A stretch of DNA of 64,000 nucleotides, taken from NCBI RefSeq assembly GCF_035207705.1, contig NZ_CP128187.1:1736001-1800000 (forward strand). Reading direction: 5' to 3'. Below are positions 17,990-27,021 of this stretch, piece after piece. Numbering within the stretch: the first letter of the stretch is position 1; each line of letters begins with the position of its first letter. The stretch is from Maribacter sp. BPC-D8 (GTDB lineage Bacteria > Bacteroidota > Bacteroidia > Flavobacteriales > Flavobacteriaceae). Made by a program: the position numbers and the translations under genes. The notes under the pieces are model-generated. The model had not been told where the DNA came from. It did no database searches and saw only the letters and a program-made list of their open reading frames with translations.

Positions 17990-20287
17990 ATGACAGAAGT
18001 GAATAGTTTTTTAGAAAAGGAATTCGGACTTCAAGTTAATGATTGTAAAAAGCTAGATGGGTACGACAATTTAAATTACCGCATTACCACTTCAGATTCC
18101 TCATATATTTATAAAACCTATCAATACTCAGAAGTATCATTTGATATGGTAAAAGCAGAGAATGATACACTCTTATTTCTACAAAACGATTTTGAGAATA
18201 AAGTTCCAAAACCGATTCCGTTTAAAAATGGTTCTTATCTAGGTACTTTTTCTATAAACGAGCAACCTTCTATATGTCGTATGCTTTCATTTTTAGAAGG
18301 TAATTTTTTAGGTGATGTCTCACACACAGCCCAATTAATTGAATCTCTAGGTACCTTTCTAGCCGAATTAGATTTAAAACTAAAAGAGTTAAAAAATTAT
18401 ACGATACAGAGTAGACAATGGGAATGGGACCTTCAGTATTTTGATTTAAATAGAAAATACATCAATGATATTCCCAATGCGACGGATAGAAATATTGTCC
18501 GTTATTTTTTTAATCAATTTGAAGAAAATGTAAGACTACTCTTTCCTGAATTAAGAAAACAGATCATACATAATGATGCCAACGAATGGAATGTTCTGGT
18601 GCAACATAACAAAGTTAGCGGCATTATAGATTTCGGAGATCTAGCGTATTCTTTTCTAATTAATGAACTGGCTATTGCCATTACCTACACGTGCTACGAT
18701 AAAGAAAATCCATTAAAGTGGGCTGTAGTATTACTAAAATCTTACCATCAAAAACTTCCGCTAGAAGCTAAAGAAATAAGTATACTATATTACCTAATAG
18801 CAGCCAGGCTATGCACCAGTGTCTGTAATTCTGCACATGCAAAAAAGGTGAATCCAGATAACAGCTACGCAGCGGTAAGTGAGCAATCTGCTTGGAAAAT
18901 GCTACACCGTTGGTTGACAATTAACCCTATACATGCTGAAAATGAATTTAGAAAAGCAGCGAATCTTCCTATTGAGAAACCTGCATCAATTTCGAGTCTT
19001 CTAAATAGAAGGTACGAACACATCAGTCCTATTTTATCTACCAGCTACAAAAACCCCATTTATATGGTAAGGTCAGCATTTCAATATATGTATGATGCGG
19101 AGGGAAATACGTTTTTAGACGCCTATAATAACATTCCGCATGTTGGTCATTCCCACCCAAAAGTCGTGGAAGCAGCACAACGGCAAATGGCGAAACTAAA
19201 TACCAATACACGTTATATTTATGATGAGTTAGCAGATTATGCAGAGAAATTATTAAAACATTTTCCACCCAATCTGAATAAAGTCTTTTTTGTGAATTCG
19301 GGTAGCGCAGCGAGTGATTTAGCGGTACGCATGGCAAATAACCATACCAAAAGTAATACGATGATGGTCATGGAATCCGGTTACCACGGCAACACCCAAA
19401 TAAGCATAGATATTAGTGATTACAAGTTTAATAACCCTAAAGGGCAAGGTCAAAAAAATCATATAATCAAAGCGACATTACCAGATAAGTACCGAGGTAA
19501 ATACACCGCTGATATTGCAAATGCAGGAACGCTATATGGTAAAGATACAGTTGCTCAAATAGCACAAAGTAAACAACCTATATCTGCTTTTATAAGTGAA
19601 CCCATACTTGGTTGTGCAGGGCAAGTTCCCCTAGCAGACGGCTATTTAAAAGAGGTGTACCCTGCTATTCGAGCACAAGGCGGCATTTGTATAAGTGATG
19701 AAGTACAAACGGGTTTTGGTAGGTTAGGTGACCATTTTTGGGGATATGAAGCCCATGGTGTCATACCAGATATGGTTATTTTAGGAAAACCCATCGCAAA
19801 TGGTCACCCAATGGGAGCGGTTATTTGTACAGAAGAAATTGCCAAATCGTTTGAGAAAGGCGTAGAGTTTTTCAGTTCTTTTGGTGGCAACCCAGTTTCT
19901 TGTGCCATTGCAAGTGCTGTTTTAGATGTTATAGCAGAAGAAAAACTACAAGAAAATGCAAAAGTTGTCGGCGATTATTATAGGTCTCTTTTAAAAGATC
20001 TTATGCAAAAATATAATTGCATTGGCGATGTAAGGGGCTCTGGACTATTTATAGGTTTTGACATCGTAAAGAATAACACAAAAGCGCCAAATACTGCACT
20101 CGCAAGCCATATTAAAAATGAATTAAGAAATAGACATATTTTGGTAAGCACAGACGGACCATTCGATAATGTAATTAAAACCAAACCTCCTTTATGTTTT
20201 AGTAAAGAAAATGCAGAGAAAGTGGTTACGACCGTCAGTGCAATTCTGGAGGAACATTATAATAATGGAGCAATTTTTGATGTTTAA
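17990..20287 (+). CDS. Fusion: APH-type kinase plus class III aminotransferase
   Basis: In this 765-residue protein, residues about 15-300 form an aminoglycoside-phosphotransferase/choline-kinase fold: catalytic loop HNDANEWN (His194, Asp196, Asn201) and metal-binding IDFGD (Asp214). Residues about 340-760 form a class III PLP-dependent transaminase fold: HVGHSHP, the NSGSAASDLA loop, ISDEVQTGFGR and ILGKPIANG with the likely PLP lysine at about 600. The aminotransferase part is closest in look to phospho-lyases of the ethanolamine-phosphate and phosphohydroxylysine type. A kinase that phosphorylates a hydroxylated amine, joined to a lyase that eliminates the phosphate, would be a complete two-step route. 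The substrate is unproven. Confidence 0.88.
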   Translation: MTEVNSFLEKEFGLQVNDCKKLDGYDNLNYRITTSDSSYIYKTYQYSEVSFDMVKAENDTLLFLQNDFENKVPKPIPFKNGSYLGTFSINEQPSICRMLSFLEGNFLGDVSHTAQLIESLGTFLAELDLKLKELKNYTIQSRQWEWDLQYFDLNRKYINDIPNATDRNIVRYFFNQFEENVRLLFPELRKQIIHNDANEWNVLVQHNKVSGIIDFGDLAYSFLINELAIAITYTCYDKENPLKWAVVLLKSYHQKLPLEAKEISILYYLIAARLCTSVCNSAHAKKVNPDNSYAAVSEQSAWKMLHRWLTINPIHAENEFRKAANLPIEKPASISSLLNRRYEHISPILSTSYKNPIYMVRSAFQYMYDAEGNTFLDAYNNIPHVGHSHPKVVEAAQRQMAKLNTNTRYIYDELADYAEKLLKHFPPNLNKVFFVNSGSAASDLAVRMANNHTKSNTMMVMESGYHGNTQISIDISDYKFNNPKGQGQKNHIIKATLPDKYRGKYTADIANAGTLYGKDTVAQIAQSKQPISAFISEPILGCAGQVPLADGYLKEVYPAIRAQGGICISDEVQTGFGRLGDHFWGYEAHGVIPDMVILGKPIANGHPMGAVICTEEIAKSFEKGVEFFSSFGGNPVSCAIASAVLDVIAEEKLQENAKVVGDYYRSLLKDLMQKYNCIGDVRGSGLFIGFDIVKNNTKAPNTALASHIKNELRNRHILVSTDGPFDNVIKTKPPLCFSKENAEKVVTTVSAILEEHYNNGAIFDV

Positions 20288-20293
20288 ATAATT

Positions 20294-20767
20294 ATGAAGA
20301 AAGCGATGTATTTGGTTTTAATTTGTTTTGTAATTGCTTTAACAGCAAAGGCTCAAGATAAGTCATACAATGAATCTGATTTCTACGGCACTTGGTCGCT
20401 TGACCTTAATGAATATGACTTAGAAGATGATATATACATTTTCAAAAAAGAGAAATCATCAAATAGTCAAGAAGAAAAATTAAATATAATAGTCACCTTT
20501 CTTGAGTCAAGCAAATGCAGAGTTAACTACGATAGAACTTCAGGTTTTTGCGGCACTGAAACATTTAAAGATTACAGCTGGTCGTTTGACAAAGATTTAG
20601 GCATAATAAACATTTATCATTCTAAAGAGTGGTTAAAAGAATTTAAAAAACAAAGTCCTGAAGATTTTAAAAATTTCGAATTACCCGAAAAATATAATTC
20701 TATGGAGCTCAAAATAGTTACACTTGAAAGTGGAGGTACTGGATTAGAAATTTTAGATTGGGAGTGA
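20294..20767 (+). CDS. Small secreted protein, lipocalin-like pattern
   Basis: The 157-residue product has a Sec signal peptide (residues 1-20, cleavage after Ala-Lys-Ala-Gln). The mature part opens with FYGTWSLDLNEYDLEDD, a G-T-W start as in small lipocalin-like secreted proteins of Bacteroidota, and is beta-rich after that with two Cys near residues 76 and 86. It is only 6 bp behind the kinase-aminotransferase gene, so co-transcription is likely, though the functional link is unclear. Confidence 0.72.
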   Translation: MKKAMYLVLICFVIALTAKAQDKSYNESDFYGTWSLDLNEYDLEDDIYIFKKEKSSNSQEEKLNIIVTFLESSKCRVNYDRTSGFCGTETFKDYSWSFDKDLGIINIYHSKEWLKEFKKQSPEDFKNFELPEKYNSMELKIVTLESGGTGLEILDWE

Positions 20768-20946
20768 TTTAGTATAACCATAATAAAGACGGTATACCTA
20801 CTTATTTTTTGAACTTAGGCAGTTAAGATTCGCACATACGTTTTACAACAAAAGAAGAAGTATTTAGTTCATTTAATAGAACGTCTGTAAGATTAGTTTA
20901 AATGGCTATTTGCGCCTTAGTTAGGTGGCCACAAAAAGAATAATAA

Positions 20947-21774
20947 ATGAATACAGCTAACTTCGATAATTGGAGCGTAGAACTTGAAAAGGTCTGGGAT
21001 TTAAAAAAAGAAGATGATAGTAAAAAATTCAGTGATTTAATATATTCATTACATGGTGATGAAGATATAAGCTACCTCTACAAACTAATTGATTCGGTTA
21101 AACTAAAAGAAGACTTTGGCTTATATGAAAGTATATATAATGCCATTTGGGCATTTCCACCAAAAGTAGTAGCACAGACGCTTGCTAAAAGGCTTCCCTC
21201 ATTTCAAAAAAGAATGGGAAAATATGACCAAGTATTTAGATTTTACCTTCCTATTTCTACTAATGAGAGCCTATCAAATCCTTTTATTGAAGAAGCAAAA
21301 AAGTGGACCGCCAGTGAAAAGCGAACGTCATTAGCCGCGATAAAAAAATGGAGCGTTGAAGACGAAAAATGGGAAGATATATTAGCACAATTAGGTAAAC
21401 CTGTTTCTAAAAGTAAAGAAGACCCTATACCAGAATACTGGAATGAAAGCTGGAAAACCAGACTTGAAGAAATTCGAGAAAAAGAAGGCGAATTTTCGTT
21501 TAATGGTTTATTCTGGAAAAAGGGTAAAAAAGTTTGGCTAGAAGATTTAGATTTCTTGTTGGCAGTATTAACCCTCAATCATGGTAAACATTGGAGACAG
21601 GTCGACAACATGACCAACCCTCTTTGGTTTTATGCAAAAACCACAGTTTATCCAACCTTTTTAAAGAAACTAAAACAACTACCGATTGAAAAACAGACAA
21701 AAATTCTTGAAAATATAAAGCGTGTTAACAAGAGAAAACATGAGTTTTTACAAGAAGAAATAAGCAGAAACTAA
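20947..21774 (+). CDS. Hypothetical cytoplasmic protein
   Basis: The 275-residue product is charged, mostly helical and has no signal peptide. I do not recognise the family. The middle has several Trp (EYWNESWKTRLEEIREKEGE) and the end is a long Lys-rich helix. It stands alone with 179 bp before it and 73 bp after it, in the accessory series of single genes. Confidence 0.68.
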   Translation: MNTANFDNWSVELEKVWDLKKEDDSKKFSDLIYSLHGDEDISYLYKLIDSVKLKEDFGLYESIYNAIWAFPPKVVAQTLAKRLPSFQKRMGKYDQVFRFYLPISTNESLSNPFIEEAKKWTASEKRTSLAAIKKWSVEDEKWEDILAQLGKPVSKSKEDPIPEYWNESWKTRLEEIREKEGEFSFNGLFWKKGKKVWLEDLDFLLAVLTLNHGKHWRQVDNMTNPLWFYAKTTVYPTFLKKLKQLPIEKQTKILENIKRVNKRKHEFLQEEISRN

Positions 21775-21847
21775 CATTTTAAATTAAAGTATAATTATAA
21801 ACACCGCATTACTTTAAGTTACAACGTTTAAGATTTAAATAACCAAT

Positions 21848-22432
21848 ATGAGATTATTTATGAAAAAAATAAAACTTCCTATCTTTTCAGTATTGTTTGC
21901 CCTACTCTCTGGTTGCAATCTATCTTATAATCCTAATGGTCCAAAAGCCACTGATTATCCATATTTTGAGGTGACCGAGCCTTTAATTATTAAGCATATT
22001 ACAGTTCCTACAGGCACAAAGCTTATTTATGAAGAGTCATTTTTTAGATCAGGCAAACAAAGTAAAAGACTGAACGACAAAAAACTTACAGGTATAATAC
22101 TGCCAATAGATAATACCATAAAATGGGGTGGCGTGCCAATAACAGCGATTAGAAAATATGCCAATCCTGGAATGACCGGTTTTACGGTTTATGCAGACTT
22201 TAAACAATTAGGCGAAGAAGAAAAAACAAAATTTTCTGAAGCTTGGCAATTCTGCGACACTACGATAGGCGTTAATGTGCAAGACATTAATGATTGGTCT
22301 TTTAATAAAAAAAATATTTTAGATATTGAAAGTGCTGGCATCGCCTACATGAGGTTTCATAAAGATGATAAAGATCAAAATAAAGCTTTAGATGATATCT
22401 ATAATGCGCTATTAGAAGTGAATATAAAATAA
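21848..22432 (+). CDS. Lipoprotein of unknown function
   Basis: The 194-residue product carries a lipoprotein signal peptide ending in LFALLSGC, with the lipidated Cys at residue 23. A second ATG at 21860 would give a start MKKIKLP that fits the signal peptide as well, so the true start may be 21860. The mature part begins with an Asn/Pro linker and has a beta-rich middle with KWGGVPITAI. The family is not recognised. It is monocistronic. Confidence 0.72.
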   Translation: MRLFMKKIKLPIFSVLFALLSGCNLSYNPNGPKATDYPYFEVTEPLIIKHITVPTGTKLIYEESFFRSGKQSKRLNDKKLTGIILPIDNTIKWGGVPITAIRKYANPGMTGFTVYADFKQLGEEEKTKFSEAWQFCDTTIGVNVQDINDWSFNKKNILDIESAGIAYMRFHKDDKDQNKALDDIYNALLEVNIK

Positions 22433-22548
22433 AACACAGAAGTAAATAAAATGGCAAACATGGAGGTTTCGTAAAGTTGAAACTAAATCACCATTTATGT
22501 TTTATATTCTATGCTACGGTTCGTAGAAATCTATAAAATTCAGAAAAT

Positions 22549-23277
22549 ATGAACATAGAATTATATCCTGACTTTAATGAAGTTTTTGACAGTGATGAAT
22601 TGAAAGGAATTTTCTATCCACTTTGTAAAGTGACCGATATAAACACCGAGTTTAGTAATCCATTATTTTTCGTGTCAAGTAATGGTGTTTGGACAAATGA
22701 AGATGTAAAAAATGAAAACAACCAAACTGGTTTTACTTGCTTTCAATTAAACGATGGCAAATATTCCTTCAATGGAGACTTAAATGTTTACATAGGGCAT
22801 AAAGAAGCAAAAGATATATTTAAAACTTTAGAAAAAGATTTTAATGAAAACGGAGCATCATATTTATCTAACAAAGTAAAAACAGAAGAATACATTCAAA
22901 CTATTAAAGACAAATATGATTTGAATTTTGGGGAATTAGACGAGGAATACTTTCTTGAAACCTTCTATCAGTTTTCTATAAACAAACTAAATTATAAACA
23001 AACAGGAAACTTTGGAACCTTTCGCCATATAATTGATGGATGGGATAAACCAGATAAAATTAGTCCCGTAGTTTATGAAATTAAAGATGATAATTCTACC
23101 GGTTTTGCTGATATACAAATAAACCAAGAGTATATATTTCCTGACTCCATTGCCGTTGACAACTATGATAAAATCGGCTATACAGTAGGTTACGAATTCT
23201 TTACAGATGGTAATGACACATACCTGTTGTTTGATAAAAAAGACAGAAGAGCAATCTGTATAAATCACTATTCATAA
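22549..23277 (+). CDS. Hypothetical acidic protein, first of three genes
   Basis: The 242-residue product is acidic and aromatic, without signal peptide or membrane segment; the family is not recognised. Several Tyr/Phe-rich strands (YSFNGDLNVYIG, ETFYQFSINKL) suggest an alpha/beta fold. It is followed after 12 bp by a small membrane protein and then a third gene, so the three (22549-24220) form one operon. Confidence 0.7.
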   Translation: MNIELYPDFNEVFDSDELKGIFYPLCKVTDINTEFSNPLFFVSSNGVWTNEDVKNENNQTGFTCFQLNDGKYSFNGDLNVYIGHKEAKDIFKTLEKDFNENGASYLSNKVKTEEYIQTIKDKYDLNFGELDEEYFLETFYQFSINKLNYKQTGNFGTFRHIIDGWDKPDKISPVVYEIKDDNSTGFADIQINQEYIFPDSIAVDNYDKIGYTVGYEFFTDGNDTYLLFDKKDRRAICINHYS

Positions 23278-23289
23278 TAACACTACATT

Positions 23290-23523
23290 TTGAAAAATAG
23301 AATTTTAAGTTGGGTTATATTTATTGTAGGTCTTATAGGAGTTGTATTTTCAATTTCACTAATTATTAAAGGAAATAGACCTTGCAGTAGTGACGGTTGT
23401 CTAATTCATTTATTAGTAATTGGCGGAGTTTTATTATTACTTCCATCACTTACTATAGTAGTCTTAATTTTATGGAAATCATTTAGTCAAAAAATAAAAA
23501 AATTCACCACACCATTTAAGTAA
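23290..23523 (+). CDS. Small two-helix membrane protein (TTG start)
   Basis: The 77-residue product starts at TTG (23290); no ATG is available in the frame and the frame is tightly placed between its neighbours (12 and 7 bp). It has two membrane segments (about residues 6-25 and 38-60) joined by a loop with two Cys (CSSDGC), and a basic tail. It may anchor or accompany the two cytoplasmic proteins of this operon. Confidence 0.6.
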   Translation: MKNRILSWVIFIVGLIGVVFSISLIIKGNRPCSSDGCLIHLLVIGGVLLLLPSLTIVVLILWKSFSQKIKKFTTPFK

Positions 23524-23530
23524 TTACAAA

Positions 23531-24220
23531 ATGATTAATCAAGATTTTGAAGAGTTTAAAAACGATATTGGTTGGTATCTAGAACCTACCGATACCGTTG
23601 AATTAACGAATATAGAGGATGACATCTATTTGTCTGACGAGTTTCAATCCATTTTCCCAAACTTAACTAAACTGGTTCGCAAAGCAAGAATTCAGAATTT
23701 AAAAATTAACAGCCTACCATTCAAGCTTTTCTCTTGGACCAACATTGATGATGTAAGCTGTGGCTGGCTGAGTAAAATTGAGCCAGAAAGCATATCTGAC
23801 ATTAATATTTCAAAAGAGCATCAAATACTATTAAATGCAATTGGCGGCATTGAAGAGTCTTACAATCAGCCAGAGCCATGTTTAGCGAATAATCAAGATT
23901 TTTTATTTACAAAATCAAAGTGTAGTAAAGGAATCGGAGATTGGAACGTTTATTATGATGCAATGTGCACCGAGTATCATAAAATAAAAATAGATGCCAG
24001 TAATTACATCTCATTTGTACAAGAAGCGAATGGAGCATTAACTTTTTATAATCCAAAAAACAATGAGGTGTTATTATTCTCTCCTGACCATTGTTTTGAT
24101 GACGTTGCATTTTTAAAAGACCAACCAGAATATACCTTTCATACTATAAACGGAATAAAAAACTTTAACGATTATGTAGAAAAGCTAGCTAAAGAATGGA
24201 TTTCTGACGTTCAGATTTAA
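23531..24220 (+). CDS. Hypothetical protein, third gene of the operon
   Basis: In the 229-residue acidic product, a Gly-Gly turn after a helix (EHQILLNAIGGIEESY), then NYISFVQEANGALTFYNP and a closing helix FNDYVEKLAKEWI, resemble the plan of SUKH/SMI1-type immunity proteins. The conserved SUKH core is not clear enough for a firm call. It is 7 bp downstream of the small membrane protein and certainly in the same transcript. Confidence 0.7.
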   Translation: MINQDFEEFKNDIGWYLEPTDTVELTNIEDDIYLSDEFQSIFPNLTKLVRKARIQNLKINSLPFKLFSWTNIDDVSCGWLSKIEPESISDINISKEHQILLNAIGGIEESYNQPEPCLANNQDFLFTKSKCSKGIGDWNVYYDAMCTEYHKIKIDASNYISFVQEANGALTFYNPKNNEVLLFSPDHCFDDVAFLKDQPEYTFHTINGIKNFNDYVEKLAKEWISDVQI

Positions 24221-24301
24221 ATAAATTGTAGTTTAAAAGACCGGTACAGAAATCGAATATTCACAGATCAAAGCACCTAACTACTGTATGCAAACCAGCA
24301 A

Positions 24302-24351
24302 TATCTTACATTCTTAACAACCTTGTTAACACTACGACAAAATGTAAGATA
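24302..24351. repeat. Nested inverted repeats before a small membrane protein gene
   Basis: The outer arms tatcttacatt (24302-24312) and aatgtaagata (24341-24351) are perfect complements. Inside lies ttaacaa-cc-ttgttaa (24314-24329), a second palindrome. They lie 100-150 bases before the ATG at 24452 and could be an operator or a hairpin. Confidence 0.55.
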
Positions 24352-24451
24352 ATTCATCTAAAATAAATTACTATTTTGGCTGTAGAATAATTATAAGGAA
24401 CAACCACGGTTAGCTAAAAAGCTACCCACAACCACCTATTACTTGAATATT

Positions 24452-24772
24452 ATGAGTGAAACGCAACAAAATGACTCTCAAAACAACAATGGTCAAACCA
24501 TTATAATTAATCAAAACAATAGTAGTAATGGAATTGGAACCGCTGGTTTTGTATTATCTATTGTCGCACTTATTATAGGCTGTGTGCCTATTCTTGGTTG
24601 GTTTGTATGGTTTTTAGGTCTACTACTTTCTTTTATAGGTATTTTCAAAAAGCCAAGAACGCTAGCCATGATCGGTTTATTCATCTCATTAATAGGTATA
24701 ATTCTATTACTTTTTGTTTTTGCTAATCTTGCATTATTTGGAGCTTCATCTGCAGCACTCGATGGCTTGTAG
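24452..24772 (+). CDS. DUF4190-like small membrane protein
   Basis: The start chosen is ATG 24452 rather than the in-frame TTG nine bases earlier. The 106-residue product has a Gln/Asn-rich N-terminal tail of about 28 residues, then SIVALIIGCVPILGWFVWFLG and LAMIGLFISLIGIILLLFV, three hydrophobic segments as in DUF4190/DUF4870-type small membrane proteins. The Asn/Gln-rich cytoplasmic tail is unusual for its length. The function is unknown. Confidence 0.72.
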   Translation: MSETQQNDSQNNNGQTIIINQNNSSNGIGTAGFVLSIVALIIGCVPILGWFVWFLGLLLSFIGIFKKPRTLAMIGLFISLIGIILLLFVFANLALFGASSAALDGL

Positions 24773-24867
24773 AATTTATTTTTTTTGAAGTGATAGAAGG
24801 TTGTTTTAAAATGATTGGAAGAAAGTTAATTTACAGTAAAAGAATAATATTTAACTTTAGATTTAAA

Positions 24868-24875
24868 TACCTTTG
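24868..24875 (+). promoter_or_regulatory. -7 promoter element before the DUF1275 gene
   Basis: TACCTTTG is an exact match to the Bacteroidota TAnnTTTG element. It lies 126 bases before the ATG at 25001, implying a leader of about 115 bases. No clean -33 TTG at the usual distance. Confidence 0.5.
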
Positions 24876-25000
24876 TATTCATAGAAATCTTACTGATCAG
24901 TATAATTACTTCATTAAAAGTTCTCCGCTTTTATTACATGAAGTGAAAATGATTGTTTCTATTAGTATCGTTTTCTAATACCGAATTAATTAATAGTTGA

Positions 25001-25735
25001 ATGTTTAGACATCAAGGCAAAAGCAGAAAATTAAAGCACAATCTGCAAATTGCCACTATTTTATCTTTTGTAGCAGGCATTGTAAATGTAACGGGGTTTT
25101 TGGCATACAACCAGCTAACCACCAATGTTACAGGGCATTTTGCACTTTTTATGAATGATGTTGCTAATTTAGAATTCTGGAAAGGCACTGTTTATTTCCT
25201 CTATATATTTTCTTTTCTTTTTGGATCGTTCTTCTCTAGTTTTCTGATCGAAAAATTTAGAAAGAATAAAAAATTAAATGTCTTTGTACTACCAACGGCA
25301 ATCGAATGTCTAATTCTAATAGCCATACCGCTTTATAGCGATGCTTTTGAAATCACTTATCCAGATTTAATTATCTGCGCGCTTCTCTTTGCTATGGGAT
25401 TACAAAATTCTTTCGTCACCAGAATTTCAAATGCAGTAGTAAGAACAACACACCTAACAGGGTTATTTACAGATTTAGGAATTGAGTTGTCGCAATTATT
25501 TTTTCCGGAAAGGCACCCGAATAGAGAAAAATTAAAATCTAATATTAAACTCCGTCTGTACATCATCTGTTTCTTCTTTCTCGGCGGAATAATCGGCGGA
25601 TTTCTGTACCTACAACTCAACTTAAAATTGAATGCTCTAATTGTTGGTGCACTAATCTTATTGGCTAGTTTGTTTTATGATGATTTTAGATATCAATTTA
25701 TACGTACAAAAAGAAAATATACGCAACGTAGTTGA
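25001..25735 (+). CDS. DUF1275 (YoaK-like) membrane protein
   Basis: The 244-residue product has about six membrane segments. The DUF1275 signature is clear: SFVAGIVNVTGFLAYNQLTT then NVTGHFALF near the N-terminus, and LFAMGLQNSFVTRISNAVVR followed by TTHLTGLFTDLGIEL in the middle. Family members are inner-membrane proteins of unknown transport function. It is transcribed alone from the TACCTTTG element upstream. Confidence 0.9.
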   Translation: MFRHQGKSRKLKHNLQIATILSFVAGIVNVTGFLAYNQLTTNVTGHFALFMNDVANLEFWKGTVYFLYIFSFLFGSFFSSFLIEKFRKNKKLNVFVLPTAIECLILIAIPLYSDAFEITYPDLIICALLFAMGLQNSFVTRISNAVVRTTHLTGLFTDLGIELSQLFFPERHPNREKLKSNIKLRLYIICFFFLGGIIGGFLYLQLNLKLNALIVGALILLASLFYDDFRYQFIRTKRKYTQRS

Positions 25736-25816
25736 ATTACAATATCTAAAGAATCTATCTAAACTTGATTTAAATTTCAGTACTTTTAGTACTACTACCA
25801 ACCATAATTAATTAAT

Positions 25817-25930
25817 ATGAAAAAATATGTTGGACCTATAATCGGAGTAATTTTATTCGTAATACTTGCCACAATATCGTACCACTTTTTAAATGGGTTC
25901 TTCAATCCTTTTACCTCTAACGAAATCTAA
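25817..25930 (+). CDS. 37-residue single-helix membrane protein
   Basis: ATG at 25817, TAA at 25928-25930. The product starts Met-Lys-Lys-Tyr, has one hydrophobic helix (residues 8-20) and a short aromatic tail ending in Asn-Glu-Ile. It is eight bases before the lipoprotein gene at 25939, so the two are translated from one transcript. The placement and typical small membrane protein layout support a real gene. Confidence 0.6.
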   Translation: MKKYVGPIIGVILFVILATISYHFLNGFFNPFTSNEI

Positions 25931-25938
25931 AATAAACC

Positions 25939-26616
25939 ATGAAACATCTACTCTCTACATTCCTTTTCGCTGCACTATTAGTTTCTTGCAATTCATCCGA
26001 TAAATCTAAATCAACATCTGCAGAAAGTACAGATGCAGAAACAACTACAGAAGCTGTTGCGAAAATTGAAAAGCAATTAAAAACCATTGAAACAGATGAA
26101 GACCTAATAGCTACTGCATTAATGGCAGCGCCTGCAGAGAGTAGGGCTACAAGTAAAGTAATTGGTTATAATATGGCTGGTGAGTTTGTAACTTTAAAAG
26201 AAGGTGATAGCGAATATATTGTACTTGCAGATGACCCAAAGAAAGATGGATTCAATGCTGCCTGTTACCATAAAGACCTAGACGCTTTTATGGCGAGAGG
26301 TAGAGCTTTACGTGCCGAAGGCAAATCTGCCGATGAAATTTTTGCTATTCGAGAGGCTGAAGTAAAATCTGGTAAAATTAAAATTACTCCCGGTTCCACT
26401 TTACACATTTACTACGGTCCCAATACTGTTTATGATGTAGAAACATCAAAAGTAGATGGCGCAAGGCTACGTTATGTAATATACACGCCATTTGCAACAT
26501 CAGCATCAATTGGCTTACCAGAAACTCCGTCTGCACCCAATCACCCATGGATCATGAATCCTGGTACGCACAGAGCACATATTATGATTTCTCCGTTAGA
26601 AAATGAAGTAGAGTAA
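25939..26616 (+). CDS. Lipoprotein of unknown function
   Basis: The 225-residue product has a lipoprotein signal peptide ending in LLVSC (Cys17), then a Ser/Thr/Glu linker. The folded part from about residue 60 includes GYNMAGEFVTLKEGD, AACYHKDLDAFMARGRAL and a near C-terminal PGTHRAHIMISP with two His. This looks like a conserved domain, possibly metal-binding, but I cannot name it. It is co-transcribed with the 37-residue membrane protein upstream. Confidence 0.72.
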   Translation: MKHLLSTFLFAALLVSCNSSDKSKSTSAESTDAETTTEAVAKIEKQLKTIETDEDLIATALMAAPAESRATSKVIGYNMAGEFVTLKEGDSEYIVLADDPKKDGFNAACYHKDLDAFMARGRALRAEGKSADEIFAIREAEVKSGKIKITPGSTLHIYYGPNTVYDVETSKVDGARLRYVIYTPFATSASIGLPETPSAPNHPWIMNPGTHRAHIMISPLENEVE

Positions 26617-26648
26617 TAACAAAGCGAGTCAAAAAGCGTTAACCATAT

Positions 26649-26984
26649 ATGGTAAAACGAATACTTAATTACCTTGGCTGGTTAATTGTAGCCATACTTT
26701 TAGGGTTTCTACATATGCGCATAGTTTTAGGTGCACCACCAGAATCTGACGATGACAAATTCTCGTTTGCAAGTATGGTATATGAATGGGCGTTGGTACA
26801 AGTTGGCGCAATCGTTGGCTGTGTAATTGCACTTATATTCATTTTATTCGACGTATTTTATTTGAACAACAAACTTCAAGGCAATAGCAAAGCAACGCTG
26901 TTTCGTTTTATTATTATTTCTATAATCGCAGCTATTGTTGGCGTCACGCATTATATTTTAGAAAACGTAATCGATGTTATATAG
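26649..26984 (+). CDS. Small three-helix membrane protein
   Basis: The 111-residue product has three membrane segments (about 7-27, 47-70 and 86-108) and a short acidic loop (PPESDDDKF) between the first two. The family is not recognised. It is 32 bp behind the lipoprotein gene and 37 bp before the next secreted protein, so 25817-27675 may be one operon of envelope proteins. Confidence 0.68.
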   Translation: MVKRILNYLGWLIVAILLGFLHMRIVLGAPPESDDDKFSFASMVYEWALVQVGAIVGCVIALIFILFDVFYLNNKLQGNSKATLFRFIIISIIAAIVGVTHYILENVIDVI

Positions 26985-27021
26985 GTTTACCTTACCTACA
27001 TATTTAATCACACCTATTAAA

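Noticed and set aside
23531..24220. Firm SUKH (SMI1/KNR4) assignment
   Set aside because: The general plan is similar, but the conserved SUKH core residues could not be identified by eye; kept as a remark only.
24790..24978. A 62-codon frame with GTG start
   Set aside because: It overlaps the -7 promoter element of the DUF1275 gene, has no ATG near its start and no pattern of a real protein.
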